Assembly: GCF_001421325.1 (NCBI RefSeq)
Contig: NZ_LMJY01000005.1
Location: 107,387 to 171,386, forward strand
Direction: 5' to 3'
From: Novosphingobium sp. Leaf2
Lineage (GTDB): Bacteria > Pseudomonadota > Alphaproteobacteria > Sphingomonadales > Sphingomonadaceae
Length of the DNA: 64,000 nucleotides
Shown here: positions 1 through 8,013 of the stretch, one piece after another
Layout: each line of letters begins with the position of its first letter
Position numbering within the stretch: the stretch's first letter is position 1
Notes under the pieces: generated by a model
The model's database searches: none
What the model was told of the DNA's origin: nothing
What the model saw: only the letters and a program-made list of their open reading frames with translations
Translations under genes and position numbers: made by a program

Positions 1-2
1 CC

Positions 3-371
3 TTGAGCTTGCGAGACCTGGAGGAGATGATCGCAGAGCGTGGTATCCGACCGGACCATTCGACGATCCATCGCTGGGTGGTGCGCTATTCGCCGGTGCT
101 GCTGGCAGCGTTCAATTCCCGCAAGCGCCCTGTGATGGGAAAGTGGCATGTCGATGAAACCTACATCAAGGTGAAGGGCGAGTGGACCTACCTCTACCGA
201 GCCATCGACAAAGGCGGGGCAACGGTCGACTTCCTGTTTTCGCCGACCCGAAATCTCAAGGACGCGAAGCGCTTCTTCCGCAAGGCATATGCGCGCCATG
301 GTCTGCCCAGGCAGGTAACCATCGACGGAAATCCGTCCATTGCAGAGCAGTTCAACCGCCTCGCGGTATAG
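3..371 (+). pseudogene. IS6-family transposase, fragment cut at both ends
   Basis: This is the middle of an IS6 (IS26/IS6100-type) DDE transposase. Visible family motifs are LRDLEEM near the left edge, the first catalytic Asp in HVDETYIKVKG (about residues 49-59) and the second in VTIDG (about 105-109). After that the frame leaves the family sequence and stops at 369-371, so the third catalytic residue (Glu) and the C-terminus are missing. The N-terminal helix-turn-helix region lies left of the window, and the apparent TTG start at base 3 is only the window edge. The copy should be inactive. It marks an old insertion or deletion boundary beside the quorum-sensing genes. Confidence 0.85.
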
Positions 372-590
372 TTCACCATTTCAAAGACTCAACACCGTCT
401 CTAGCCGGCGTTTGCGACAGAACCGATGAAGATGGTTAGCCTCGCCGCACGGCTCCGCCTCCGTCTGGATCGTAGAATGTTCTGTTAGGACGACTTGTGC
501 ATTTCCTGCGAAGAGTTGGGCATAGAATGCAGCAGACCTTGTTTTTCAATGGCTTCGCCGAATAGTGACTAGACGAAACAGTAATCAAAA

Positions 591-605
591 TGCGAATCGT
601 TCGCA
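591..605. promoter_or_regulatory. 15-bp dyad at the start of the first luxR gene
   Basis: A perfect inverted repeat, TGCGAA-TCG-TTCGCA, lies 2 bp upstream of the ATG at 608 and just after the alternative ATG at 590. If translation begins at 608 the dyad fills the space where a ribosome-binding site would be, and no Shine-Dalgarno sequence is visible. It could be an operator or an RNA hairpin that lowers translation. Its function is inferred from position only. Confidence 0.35.
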
Positions 606-607
606 CT

Positions 608-1366
608 ATGAGCAATCTTGAAGATGCCGGCCGCTTGGGCGATATCACCGCGTTCGAAGCCGAATGCCGCCAGGCGACGACGCTCGATCAGCTAAAATCC
701 TTGCTCGATGCGATTGTGCGCCAGTTCGGATTCCGCTGGTTCGCATTGGTGCACAATGTCGACCTGAAACGCACCACCCGCAAAGCCCTGCTAATAACCA
801 CCTATCCGGTGCGCTGGGTCGAGGAGGTAATAGACGCGCGCCTCCATCTTGACGATCCGGTCCACGTCGCCTGCGCCAAGACCGTCTCCGGGCTCACCTG
901 GGATCATATCGGCGATTATATCTCGCCCAATGCTCGCCAGCGTTCGATCCTTGAACGGGGTCGCGCACATGGACTGGCATCTGGGTTCACCATGCCGATC
1001 AGAATGCGCGACGAGCCCGACGCGATGTTCACCATAGCGCGCCGAGGCGATGACAAGATTTCAAGCCCGGACCTTCTCTCTGCCCGATTGATTGGCACGG
1101 TCGCGTTCGACCAAGCTCGAACCCTTCTCGGTCCCGATGAACTGGCAAACGTGCCGATACCGCTCAGCCCACGCCAGATCGACTGCATTGATCTGGTGGC
1201 ACAGGGCAAAAGCGACTGGGAAATCGGACAGATTCTGGGTCTGAGCCGCGACACTGTGCACGAATATGTCGAAGGCGCGCGCCGACGTTATGGCGTCCGT
1301 CGTCGGACCCAACTTGTGCTTCGCGCTGTCCGCGACGGACATCTCAATATTGAGGCTCTCGTGTAG
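608..1366 (+). CDS. LuxR-family quorum-sensing regulator 1
   Basis: Transcription factor expected to bind an acyl-homoserine lactone and DNA. The N-terminal autoinducer-binding domain shows the usual aromatic and acidic positions: RWFALVHNVDL, an LDDPV segment, LTWDHI, and GLASGFTMPIR. The C-terminal LuxR helix-turn-helix begins at about residue 185 (LSPRQIDCIDLVAQGKSDWEIG, then LSRDTVHEYV). Length is about 252 aa, normal for the family. Neither ATG at 590 nor 608 has a clear ribosome-binding site; 608 is preferred because it fits the length of the second LuxR. The gene is followed after 18 bp by a paralogous luxR, then luxI. The ligand cannot be deduced. Confidence 0.85.
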   Translation: MSNLEDAGRLGDITAFEAECRQATTLDQLKSLLDAIVRQFGFRWFALVHNVDLKRTTRKALLITTYPVRWVEEVIDARLHLDDPVHVACAKTVSGLTWDHIGDYISPNARQRSILERGRAHGLASGFTMPIRMRDEPDAMFTIARRGDDKISSPDLLSARLIGTVAFDQARTLLGPDELANVPIPLSPRQIDCIDLVAQGKSDWEIGQILGLSRDTVHEYVEGARRRYGVRRRTQLVLRAVRDGHLNIEALV

Positions 1367-1384
1367 CAAGTAGATAGGCGGCTT

Positions 1385-2131
1385 ATGATCACCCTTGCCG
1401 AAGTGCAGGCGTTTTGCACTGTGGCCCGCGCCGCTTCGACCCCTTATACACTCCTACAGGCTGTCGAAGGAATCACGGCAGCCATGGGCTTTCGCTATTT
1501 TGCGCTCGTGCATCACATCGACCTGCTGAACCCGGGAAGCACAGCCGTTCGCCTCGTCAACTATCCGAGAAATTGGGTTGATGCGTTCGAGGAGGGCCGA
1601 CTGTACGCTGCTGACCCGATCCATCGTGCAAGCCATACGACAACCATAGGTTTCGCCTGGTCGAAGGTGGCGGCTATGATTTCACTCAATCCGCGGGACC
1701 ACGCGGTATTGGCAACGGCTCGGTCTGCGGGCCTTGGCGAAGGGTTCACGATCCCTGCGCATGTCCCCGGCGAAGTAAACGGTTCCTGTTCCTTTGCCAT
1801 GCGCACCGGGGAGGAACTCAATGCAGAGCAACTGCCGCTCGTCCAGCTTGTTGGCAGTTTCGCATTCGAAGCCGCCCGCAAGATAGCGCGCGCCACGATC
1901 GCCCCTATCGCGGCCGCGCCGCAACTTACCGAGCGTCAAATCGAATGCGTCGCGCTGGTTGCGCAGGGTAAAACCGATTGGGAAATCGCCAAAATTCTCG
2001 GGGTCGGCGCCGAAACCGTAACGCAGCATCTCAAGGATGCACGCGATCGCTACGGCGTAACCAAACGCACGATGCTCGCCATTCGTGCGCTCTTCGACGG
2101 CGCCATTAGCTTCACCGATATCCTGCGCTGA
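1385..2131 (+). CDS. LuxR-family quorum-sensing regulator 2
   Basis: A second AHL-responsive LuxR protein of 248 aa and a clear paralogue of its neighbour: both share FALVHxxDL in the ligand domain and a QIxCxxLVAQGKxDWEIxxILG recognition helix region. Conserved features seen are a DP pair (YAADPIH), FAWSKV, GEGFTIPAH, and the C-terminal HTH from LTERQIEC. Start at 1385 follows the first luxR stop by 18 bp, so the two are probably cotranscribed. The tandem luxR-luxR-luxI arrangement has been reported in Sphingomonadaceae. Tandem duplication followed by divergence is the simplest origin. The two may bind the same signal with different outputs, which is an inference. Confidence 0.87.
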   Translation: MITLAEVQAFCTVARAASTPYTLLQAVEGITAAMGFRYFALVHHIDLLNPGSTAVRLVNYPRNWVDAFEEGRLYAADPIHRASHTTTIGFAWSKVAAMISLNPRDHAVLATARSAGLGEGFTIPAHVPGEVNGSCSFAMRTGEELNAEQLPLVQLVGSFAFEAARKIARATIAPIAAAPQLTERQIECVALVAQGKTDWEIAKILGVGAETVTQHLKDARDRYGVTKRTMLAIRALFDGAISFTDILR

Positions 2132-2138
2132 CGATCCC

Positions 2139-2154
2139 TCCCCAGTTCTGGGGA
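2139..2154. promoter_or_regulatory. Candidate lux box upstream of luxI
   Basis: A 16-bp dyad, TCCCCAG-TT-CTGGGGA, has perfect 7-bp arms. It starts 8 bp after the stop of the second luxR and ends 54 bp before the luxI start. Size, symmetry and position fit a LuxR-type operator. No T-run follows, so a Rho-independent terminator is less likely. The actual binding protein is unknown. Confidence 0.45.
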
Positions 2155-2208
2155 TAACGCAGATCATGACAAGCTGATCGAATGATCGCCTCACAAATGG
2201 AGGTGATC

Positions 2209-2826
2209 ATGGTTGTTACAGGAAATGGTATCGAACACGCGCTGAGCGGCCGTGTATTCAGATCAATGTTTGAAGAGCGCAAACGCGTGTTTGTTGATCT
2301 ACTGGGCTGGGACGTTCCCGTTCTCGCCCGTCGCTACGAGATCGATCAGTTCGATGATGATGAAGCCCTCTATATCGTTATCACCGATGAAACCGGCGAG
2401 CATGCCGGCTCTGCCCGTCTGCTCCAGACCGACCGGCCGCACATCCTCGATACCATCTTCCCCAACCTGTGCGATGGCGTACCGCCCACCGGCCCGACAG
2501 TTCGCGAAATAACCCGCTTCTGCTTGGCGCGCCGACTGAAGGCTCGCGAGCGCCTCGCCACGCGCAATCGCCTCGTCTCTGCCTTGGTCGAATACGCCCT
2601 CAGCAATGGCATCCTGACCTATACCGGCGTTGCCGAATGGGCATGGTTCCAACAGATCCTCGCGTTCGGATGGGAATGCCTTCCGCTGGGATTGCCGGAC
2701 AACAACGATCCCCGCGGCCTGACGGCCATGCGGATCAATATTGCCCCGGATACCCCGCACCTTCTGCGTCAAGCCGGCATCTTCGCGCAGATCCATCTGA
2801 TGGATCTTGATCGCGCCGCGGCATGA
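2209..2826 (+). CDS. Acyl-homoserine-lactone synthase (LuxI family)
   Basis: Makes an N-acyl-homoserine lactone from S-adenosylmethionine and an acyl-ACP or acyl-CoA. All the hallmark LuxI residues are visible: ERKRVF near the N-terminus, the Trp of LGWDV, EIDQFDDD, SARLL, the IFP phenylalanine, and REITRFCL with the catalytic-region Glu and Arg. Start at 2209 is preferred over 2182 because an excellent GGAGGTGA ribosome-binding site sits 5-7 bp upstream. Length is 205 aa, standard. It is preceded by two luxR genes and a lux-box-like dyad and followed closely by phyH, implying an autoinduced operon. Acyl-chain specificity cannot be read from sequence. Confidence 0.93.
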   Translation: MVVTGNGIEHALSGRVFRSMFEERKRVFVDLLGWDVPVLARRYEIDQFDDDEALYIVITDETGEHAGSARLLQTDRPHILDTIFPNLCDGVPPTGPTVREITRFCLARRLKARERLATRNRLVSALVEYALSNGILTYTGVAEWAWFQQILAFGWECLPLGLPDNNDPRGLTAMRINIAPDTPHLLRQAGIFAQIHLMDLDRAAA

Positions 2827-2843
2827 AATTCGGGAGAGATCGC

Positions 2844-3752
2844 ATGGCTACCAAACCGCTGCCTGCAGCCGAGATCGAGGCCCACGGGTCAATTTACGAA
2901 ACACTGATGCGCGAAGGCTTCTGCGTGCTTCAAGACATCATGCCCCCCGCTATTGTCCAGTTGCTGGCGAGAGATATGGCTCCGCACTTCGAGGCAACGC
3001 CATTTTGCGAAGGCGGTTTCTACGGCAGCCGCACCAAGAGGTTCGGCAGTCTGCTCAAACGTTCGAACCATGCGTCGGCGTTCATCCAGCATCCCCAGAT
3101 CATGGCGATCGCGCAAGCTGTGCTCGGTCCGTGGTGCGACACGATCCAGCTCAATCTCGCTCAAGCTCTCGAGCTGCATCCCGGCGCACTGCCGCAATTT
3201 CCCCACCGCGATCAGGATATGTGGCGGGGCCAAACTGGCGAGGTTGAATATCTCCTCAACGTCATGTGGCCGTTCACCGAATATCGGCATGACAATGGCA
3301 CGACCCTGATCTGGCCGCGCAGCCACGCCGCAAATGCGCTTACACCTGAACCTCCCGAGGATCCGGTGGCCGTGGAATGCAGTCCAGGATCTGCGATCAT
3401 CTTCCTAGGCTCGACCCTTCATGGTGCTGGCGGCAACCAGTCATCGGGTGTGCGTCAAGGCATGATCGTAAGCTATTGCCTCGGATGGCTGAAACCATAT
3501 GAAAATCAGTGGTTGGTCTATCCACCCGAGGTAGCACGGACGTTCTCTCCAGATTTGGCAGCTTTGGTCGGATACCAGCAACACCGGCCCAATTTGGGGA
3601 ACTACGAAGGGCGATGCCCATCTCTTCTGCTCGGCGAGGAACGCTCCGACCATCTCGGCGCGATCGATGCCTTACGTCCAGATCAAACGGCAGCACTTGA
3701 GGAATTCCTTGCAGGGCAGCGCCACGTCCGCGCCGCATCGAGCGAAGACTGA
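2844..3752 (+). CDS. Phytanoyl-CoA dioxygenase (PhyH) family protein
   Basis: Non-haem iron, 2-oxoglutarate-dependent oxygenase of the PhyH superfamily, about 302 aa. The iron-binding triad is visible: His and Asp in FPHRDQDMW (about residues 128-136) and the distal His in GSTLHGAGGNQS (about 198-209), followed by an Arg for 2-oxoglutarate. The start at 2844 has a GGGAGAG site upstream and is preferred over the in-frame ATG at 2823. The gene begins 17 bp after luxI and is likely in the same transcript; phyH next to luxI is a known sphingomonad arrangement. Its substrate is unknown; hydroxylation of a lipid or of the signal is only a guess. Confidence 0.85.
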   Translation: MATKPLPAAEIEAHGSIYETLMREGFCVLQDIMPPAIVQLLARDMAPHFEATPFCEGGFYGSRTKRFGSLLKRSNHASAFIQHPQIMAIAQAVLGPWCDTIQLNLAQALELHPGALPQFPHRDQDMWRGQTGEVEYLLNVMWPFTEYRHDNGTTLIWPRSHAANALTPEPPEDPVAVECSPGSAIIFLGSTLHGAGGNQSSGVRQGMIVSYCLGWLKPYENQWLVYPPEVARTFSPDLAALVGYQQHRPNLGNYEGRCPSLLLGEERSDHLGAIDALRPDQTAALEEFLAGQRHVRAASSED

Positions 3753-3764
3753 TTCCAGCGCGCT

Positions 3765-3780
3765 CCCCCCTTGTGGGGGG
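3765..3780. terminator. Short GC hairpin after phyH
   Basis: CCCCCC-TTGT-GGGGGG forms a 6-bp stem 12 bp after the phyH stop. No T-run follows, so it is at best a weak terminator or pause separating the quorum operon from the conjugation operon that starts about 100 bp further on. Confidence 0.35.
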
Positions 3781-3882
3781 ATTGCCCGAAAACGCCGGGC
3801 CGGGTTCAAAAGAGAGGTGATTTTCAACGGAGAGTGGTCGGCGCATTTTTAATGCAGCGGCGCTGAAAAGCGGAGAAATCAG

Positions 3883-4245
3883 ATGCAGCGCCTGCGCCTT
3901 GCCCTTGCCGTTCCGATCATAGGGATGTCTGCCCAGGCGGCTCCTGCGTCCGCCAACGATCTGGGTTGCCAAGTTTTGCTTTGCCTCTCGAACCCGGGCG
4001 GTGCGATTCAGTACCCCGCCTGCGTGCCGCCTATGGTGAAGCTCTGGGAGCGTCTGGCATTAGGCGGCTCATTCCCCGGCTGCTCCGGTGGCGGCGTTGC
4101 GAAGACCAAGGTCTATGATCGCGATTCCGCTTCGCGGCGCCGGGTGGTGATGACGTTCACCGACGGGCGGCAGCAATCCTATTCGCTTGCGAATATTGAA
4201 AGCTTGCCAGCGTCTCCCAGCGAACAAGGGACCACACCACAGTGA
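3883..4245 (+). CDS. TrbM-like periplasmic conjugation protein
   Basis: A 120-aa protein with an N-terminal signal peptide (hydrophobic stretch ending near APASA) and a cysteine-rich mature part: CQVLLCLSNPGG, CVPPMVKLWERL and FPGCSGG. This arrangement resembles the TrbM/KikA family found at the head of many VirB-type transfer operons. It would be exported and probably disulfide-bonded; its precise role in the family is unclear. It overlaps virB1 by 4 bp and is the first gene of the transfer operon. Confidence 0.65.
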   Translation: MQRLRLALAVPIIGMSAQAAPASANDLGCQVLLCLSNPGGAIQYPACVPPMVKLWERLALGGSFPGCSGGGVAKTKVYDRDSASRRRVVMTFTDGRQQSYSLANIESLPASPSEQGTTPQ

Positions 4246-4865
4246 TCCTCGAGCTCGCAACCGTGGTCGGACTAGCGCAGCAATGCGCACCATCGGTTGC
4301 GGTCGAAACGCTTGTGTCGGTCGTCCATACCGAGAGTCATTTCAACCCCTACGCCATCGGCGTGAATGCGAAGGGTGTTGCCGCACCCAATCCCAGCGAT
4401 CGGGTGTCGGCCGCCGCAGCCGCGCGATCACTCATTGCCCGCGGCTACAACATCGATCTTGGCCTGGGGCAAATCAACAGCGCAAATCTGAGGTGGCTTG
4501 GCCTGTCGGTCGATGACGCTTTCGATCCCTGCCGTAATCTCGCCGCAGCCGCACGCGTGCTGGCTTCCAACTATCTGAACGTTGTTCGCTCCAGCCCTTC
4601 TACAGAGGTCGCCATCGCGACCGCCATGTCGATGTACAATACGGGCAGTCGTTCGCGCGGGTTTGGAAATGGCTATGTCGGCCGCGTCTATGCGTCGTCG
4701 AATGTCGTCGTGCCAGCGATCAGGCGTCGAGCGATGCCAGAACCCGCCGCTTTGCCCGCGCCAGTATCGCCTGAACCAAAATTTACCCAGCGCCATCGGG
4801 CTTCCGCTCGCCGCGCGTCCAAAACGGATGGGACACCACTGCAAGAACGCAGACGGCATCATTGA
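4242..4865 (+). CDS. virB1: VirB1 lytic transglycosylase
   Basis: Peptidoglycan-cleaving enzyme that opens the cell wall for assembly of the type IV secretion channel. The SLT-type fold is visible: catalytic Glu in VVHTESHFNPYAIGVN (about residues 30-45), the GLGQIN motif, and the SMYNTGSRSRGFGNGYV segment that forms the end of the active-site domain. The C-terminus is a variable basic/proline tail. Translation starts at GTG 4242, overlapping the trbM-like stop (coupled translation). At 207 aa it is typical for VirB1. Confidence 0.9.
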   Translation: MILELATVVGLAQQCAPSVAVETLVSVVHTESHFNPYAIGVNAKGVAAPNPSDRVSAAAAARSLIARGYNIDLGLGQINSANLRWLGLSVDDAFDPCRNLAAAARVLASNYLNVVRSSPSTEVAIATAMSMYNTGSRSRGFGNGYVGRVYASSNVVVPAIRRRAMPEPAALPAPVSPEPKFTQRHRASARRASKTDGTPLQERRRHH

Positions 4866-4911
4866 TGGTCTTTGGGGGAGCATCCAACAGTTCACCGAAA
4901 GGACAAGCCGA

Positions 4912-5253
4912 ATGACTGCCTTAGCGACCAATTCCAAGATATGGTTGACGCCGCGCCGGCGCACTTTTGCGCAATATCTGGCGCTGTTTGTCGCGGTCGT
5001 TGTGGTGTCGCTCCTGCTCACCGATCCGGCCCACGCCCAATCAGCCGATGGCATCACGTCGATGGCGGAGAACATCAAGACCTGGCTGACCGGCACTTTT
5101 GCGAAAACCATCGCAGTGATCGCGGTCGTCATCGTGGGTTTCATGTTCTTCACCGGACGAGCGAGCCTGGGGCTCCTGGTCACCGTCATCGTCGGCATCT
5201 TCATCGTGTTCAGCGCGCAGTGGATCGTCGATACCATCACTGGCGGCGCGTGA
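4912..5253 (+). CDS. virB2: VirB2 pilin (TrbC/VirB2 family)
   Basis: Major pilin subunit of the conjugative pilus. The 113-aa precursor has a long signal segment (ALFVAVVVVSLLL) with a likely processing site after AHA, then two hydrophobic helices (VIAVVIVGFMFF and LLVTVIVGIFIVF) separated by a short glycine-rich loop FTGRASLG, which is the VirB2 layout. The open frame extends upstream to 4582, but that part overlaps virB1 and does not resemble a pilin; ATG 4912 is the sensible start. Lies 11 bp before virB3. Confidence 0.88.
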   Translation: MTALATNSKIWLTPRRRTFAQYLALFVAVVVVSLLLTDPAHAQSADGITSMAENIKTWLTGTFAKTIAVIAVVIVGFMFFTGRASLGLLVTVIVGIFIVFSAQWIVDTITGGA

Positions 5254-5263
5254 GTGCGCTGGG

Positions 5264-5599
5264 ATGGACGACGAAAAGCTTAGGGAGGAGACGCTCTTCC
5301 TGGCCGTGACCCGGCCGACGATGTGGTTGGGCGTTCCGATTGAAGCGTCGCTGCCGATCGCGCTGGCGGCGTGCCTGACGCTCATCATCACCGGCAACCC
5401 GCTTTATGCCTTTGCGCTAGCTGGGGCCTTTCTGGCTATAGCCCGATTGATCGTGCGGCACGACGCGAACGCCTTCCGCCTCCTGTGGCTCTGGACAATG
5501 ACAAAGGCACGCTGCCGCAATCGGGGATGGTGGGGCGGTAGCTCCTACTCGCCCCTGCCGATCGATGGGGCGAAACGCCGAGGCTTCGCGCATGGCTAG
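5264..5599 (+). CDS. virB3: VirB3 inner-membrane protein
   Basis: A 111-aa inner-membrane component of the type IV secretion system, usually working with VirB4. Shows the typical N-terminus LFLAVTRPTMWLGVP followed by two transmembrane stretches (SLPIALAACLTLII and YAFALAGAFLAIA) and a conserved HDANAFRLLWLW region. The 3' end overlaps virB4 by 8 bp, which supports translational coupling. Confidence 0.88.
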   Translation: MDDEKLREETLFLAVTRPTMWLGVPIEASLPIALAACLTLIITGNPLYAFALAGAFLAIARLIVRHDANAFRLLWLWTMTKARCRNRGWWGGSSYSPLPIDGAKRRGFAHG

Positions 5600-8009
5600 C
5601 CGCGCCAGCTCGTTGGGCGGCGCTGCCGCCCGGACGCCGTGGCGGATCCTCAGACAAGAGGCCGACCCCGCGCGTTATCTCCCCTATGCGCGTCATATCG
5701 ACGACAACGTCATCGCGCTCGACGGGCGCGATCTCATGATGATGTTCAAGCTCGATGGGCTCGCATTCGAGACCGCCGACCCAATCCATCTCAACGACTG
5801 GCACGAAAAGCTCAACGGCACGCTTCGTAATATCGCCGACGACCGTCTGGCGATCTGGACGCATATCGTCCGCCGGCCGATCACGGACTATCCCGAAGGC
5901 GAGTTTCGCTCGGCCTTTGCGGCCGACCTCGATGCAAAATACCGCGCGCGGGTGACCGCCAAGCGCATGTTCGTCAACGAGCTCTACCTGACGCTCATCA
6001 TGCGTCCGTCCGTCGGATCGGCCGATCGTACCGGCGTGCTGCTTCGACGTCTGGTGTCGGCACGCAAGGAGAGGACCGAAGTCGACGAGGACGAGCTTGC
6101 GCGCTTTGAGGATAAAGCGCGTGACATCGAGAAGCTCCTCGCACGCTGCCGGCCCCAGCGCCTCCACTTGTACGAGCATAATGGCCTGATGTTCTCGCAG
6201 CCGCTGGAGGTGCTTGAACTGGTGATGATGGGCCGCGCTGGCAGGGTGCCCCTGGTCCGAGGCCATCTCGGCTCCGCCATCTATGGGGAACGGGTGATCT
6301 TCGGCCGCGAGACGGTTGAAGTGCGGGCGCATGACACAAGCCGGTTTGTCGGCCTTTTTGGCATCCGCGAATATCCGGCCATGACGCGGCCAGGGCAGAT
6401 GAACGCGCTCCTCAGCCAAGATTTCGCATTCGTCGTAACGCAGTCCTTCGCGTTCATGGGCAAAGCGCGGGCCTCGGAGCGCTTGCGCCGTCGGCAGAAC
6501 CAGATGGCCTCGACCGAGGATGCCGCTGCAAGCCAGGCGCTTGAACTGGCCGACGCGGCCGACGATCTGCAGAGCAATCGCTTCGTCCTGGGCGAGCATC
6601 ATTTCTCGCTCGCGGTTTTCGGTGAAAATCAAAAACGCCTGGCCGAAAATCTCTCGACCGCACGGGCCGCCCTTGCCGACGCGGGTCTGGTAGCCGCTCG
6701 GGAGGGTCCGGCGCTGGAGGCCGCCTTCTGGTCGCAGCTTCCTGGCAACTTCGCATGGCGTGCGCGGCCAGCGGCGATCACGTCACGCAATTTTGCCGCG
6801 CTCTCACCGTTCCACACTTTCCCCGCCGGCAAGCCCGATGGTAATCACTGGGGCGCCGCGATCGCGTTGATGAAGACTGCAGCCCAGTCTCCTTTCTATT
6901 TCAACTTCCATGTGAACGATCTTGGCCACACGCTGATTATCGGACCGTCGGGCGGCGGTAAAACCGTCGTCCAGAATTTCCTGATGGCGCAGCTCGAGAA
7001 AACCGGCGCGCAGCAGATCTTCATCGACAAGGACCGAGGGGCCGAGATCTATGTGCGGTCATCCGGTGGCACGTATCTGGCGCTGCGCAACGGCGTGCCG
7101 ACCGGGTTTGCGCCGCTGCGCGCGCTTGAGCAGACTCCAGGCAACATCGTCTTCCTCGGCCGACTGATCCGGCATTTGGTGACCCCCTCGGGCATCCAGC
7201 TCGGCGTCACGCAGGAGCGGATGATCGACGAGGGTATCCTCTCGATTGGACGCCTTCCCCCGGAGGAGCGGTCCATCCTCGCGCTTCGTCAATTGCTCGG
7301 ACAGCGCGATCCGGAAGGGATAGGCGCGCGGCTTGAGAAATGGTCGCGCGGCGGTGCTCTCGGCTGGGTGTTCGACAATGACCGGGATGAGTTGACCCTC
7401 GAGGCCCGGTTCATCGGTTTCGACATGACGGATTTCCTCGACAATCCCGAGATCCGTACGCCGCTGATGATGTACATGTTCCACCGGATCGATGCCCTGC
7501 TTGATGGCCGTCGCCTCGTGATAGACATCGACGAGTTCTGGAAGGCGCTGGGCGATGATGCCTTCCGCGCCTTCGCGCAGGACGGCCTGAAGACCTACCG
7601 GAAGCAGAATGCCTTTCTGGTGTTCGGGACGCAAAGCCCGGCCGACGCTCTGCGATCGGACATCTCGCACAGCATAATGGAGCAGGTCGCCACCAAGATC
7701 CTCTTGCCCAACCCCCACGGCCGAGAAGTTGATTATATCGATGGCCTCGGCCTTACCCGTGCCGAGTTCAAGCTCATCAGAAACGATCTGATCCCCGAAA
7801 GCCGGCGGTTTCTGGTCAAGCAGGGTCACGATTCCATCGTGGTGGAACTGGATCTCGGCGGCCTGTCCGACGAGCTGGCCGTGCTCTCGGGCACCACCGA
7901 AACCGTCGAACTCCTCGATCAGGTTCGCCGCGAACATGGCGACGATCCCAGCCACTGGCTGCCCGTCTTTCACGAGCGCCGCCGCGCCACCACAGACAAG
8001 AAAGGATAA
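5592..8009 (+). CDS. virB4: VirB4 ATPase
   Basis: Large cytoplasmic/inner-membrane ATPase that powers pilus biogenesis and substrate transfer. About 805 aa. The CagE/TrbE/VirB N-terminal domain is followed by the ATPase domain with Walker A GPSGGGKT (about residues 450-457), Walker B-type hydrophobics before DIDEFWKAL, and a late FGTQSPADAL segment typical of VirB4. The ATG at 5592 is preferred to 5565, which would overlap virB3 more deeply. Full length and no missing motifs. Confidence 0.95.
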   Translation: MASRASSLGGAAARTPWRILRQEADPARYLPYARHIDDNVIALDGRDLMMMFKLDGLAFETADPIHLNDWHEKLNGTLRNIADDRLAIWTHIVRRPITDYPEGEFRSAFAADLDAKYRARVTAKRMFVNELYLTLIMRPSVGSADRTGVLLRRLVSARKERTEVDEDELARFEDKARDIEKLLARCRPQRLHLYEHNGLMFSQPLEVLELVMMGRAGRVPLVRGHLGSAIYGERVIFGRETVEVRAHDTSRFVGLFGIREYPAMTRPGQMNALLSQDFAFVVTQSFAFMGKARASERLRRRQNQMASTEDAAASQALELADAADDLQSNRFVLGEHHFSLAVFGENQKRLAENLSTARAALADAGLVAAREGPALEAAFWSQLPGNFAWRARPAAITSRNFAALSPFHTFPAGKPDGNHWGAAIALMKTAAQSPFYFNFHVNDLGHTLIIGPSGGGKTVVQNFLMAQLEKTGAQQIFIDKDRGAEIYVRSSGGTYLALRNGVPTGFAPLRALEQTPGNIVFLGRLIRHLVTPSGIQLGVTQERMIDEGILSIGRLPPEERSILALRQLLGQRDPEGIGARLEKWSRGGALGWVFDNDRDELTLEARFIGFDMTDFLDNPEIRTPLMMYMFHRIDALLDGRRLVIDIDEFWKALGDDAFRAFAQDGLKTYRKQNAFLVFGTQSPADALRSDISHSIMEQVATKILLPNPHGREVDYIDGLGLTRAEFKLIRNDLIPESRRFLVKQGHDSIVVELDLGGLSDELAVLSGTTETVELLDQVRREHGDDPSHWLPVFHERRRATTDKKG

Positions 8010-8013
8010 GGTC

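Noticed and set aside
5436..6632. 398-codon minus-strand open frame opposite virB4
   Set aside because: Antisense shadow of virB4: no ribosome-binding site, no domain pattern, and virB4 motifs on the plus strand are intact.
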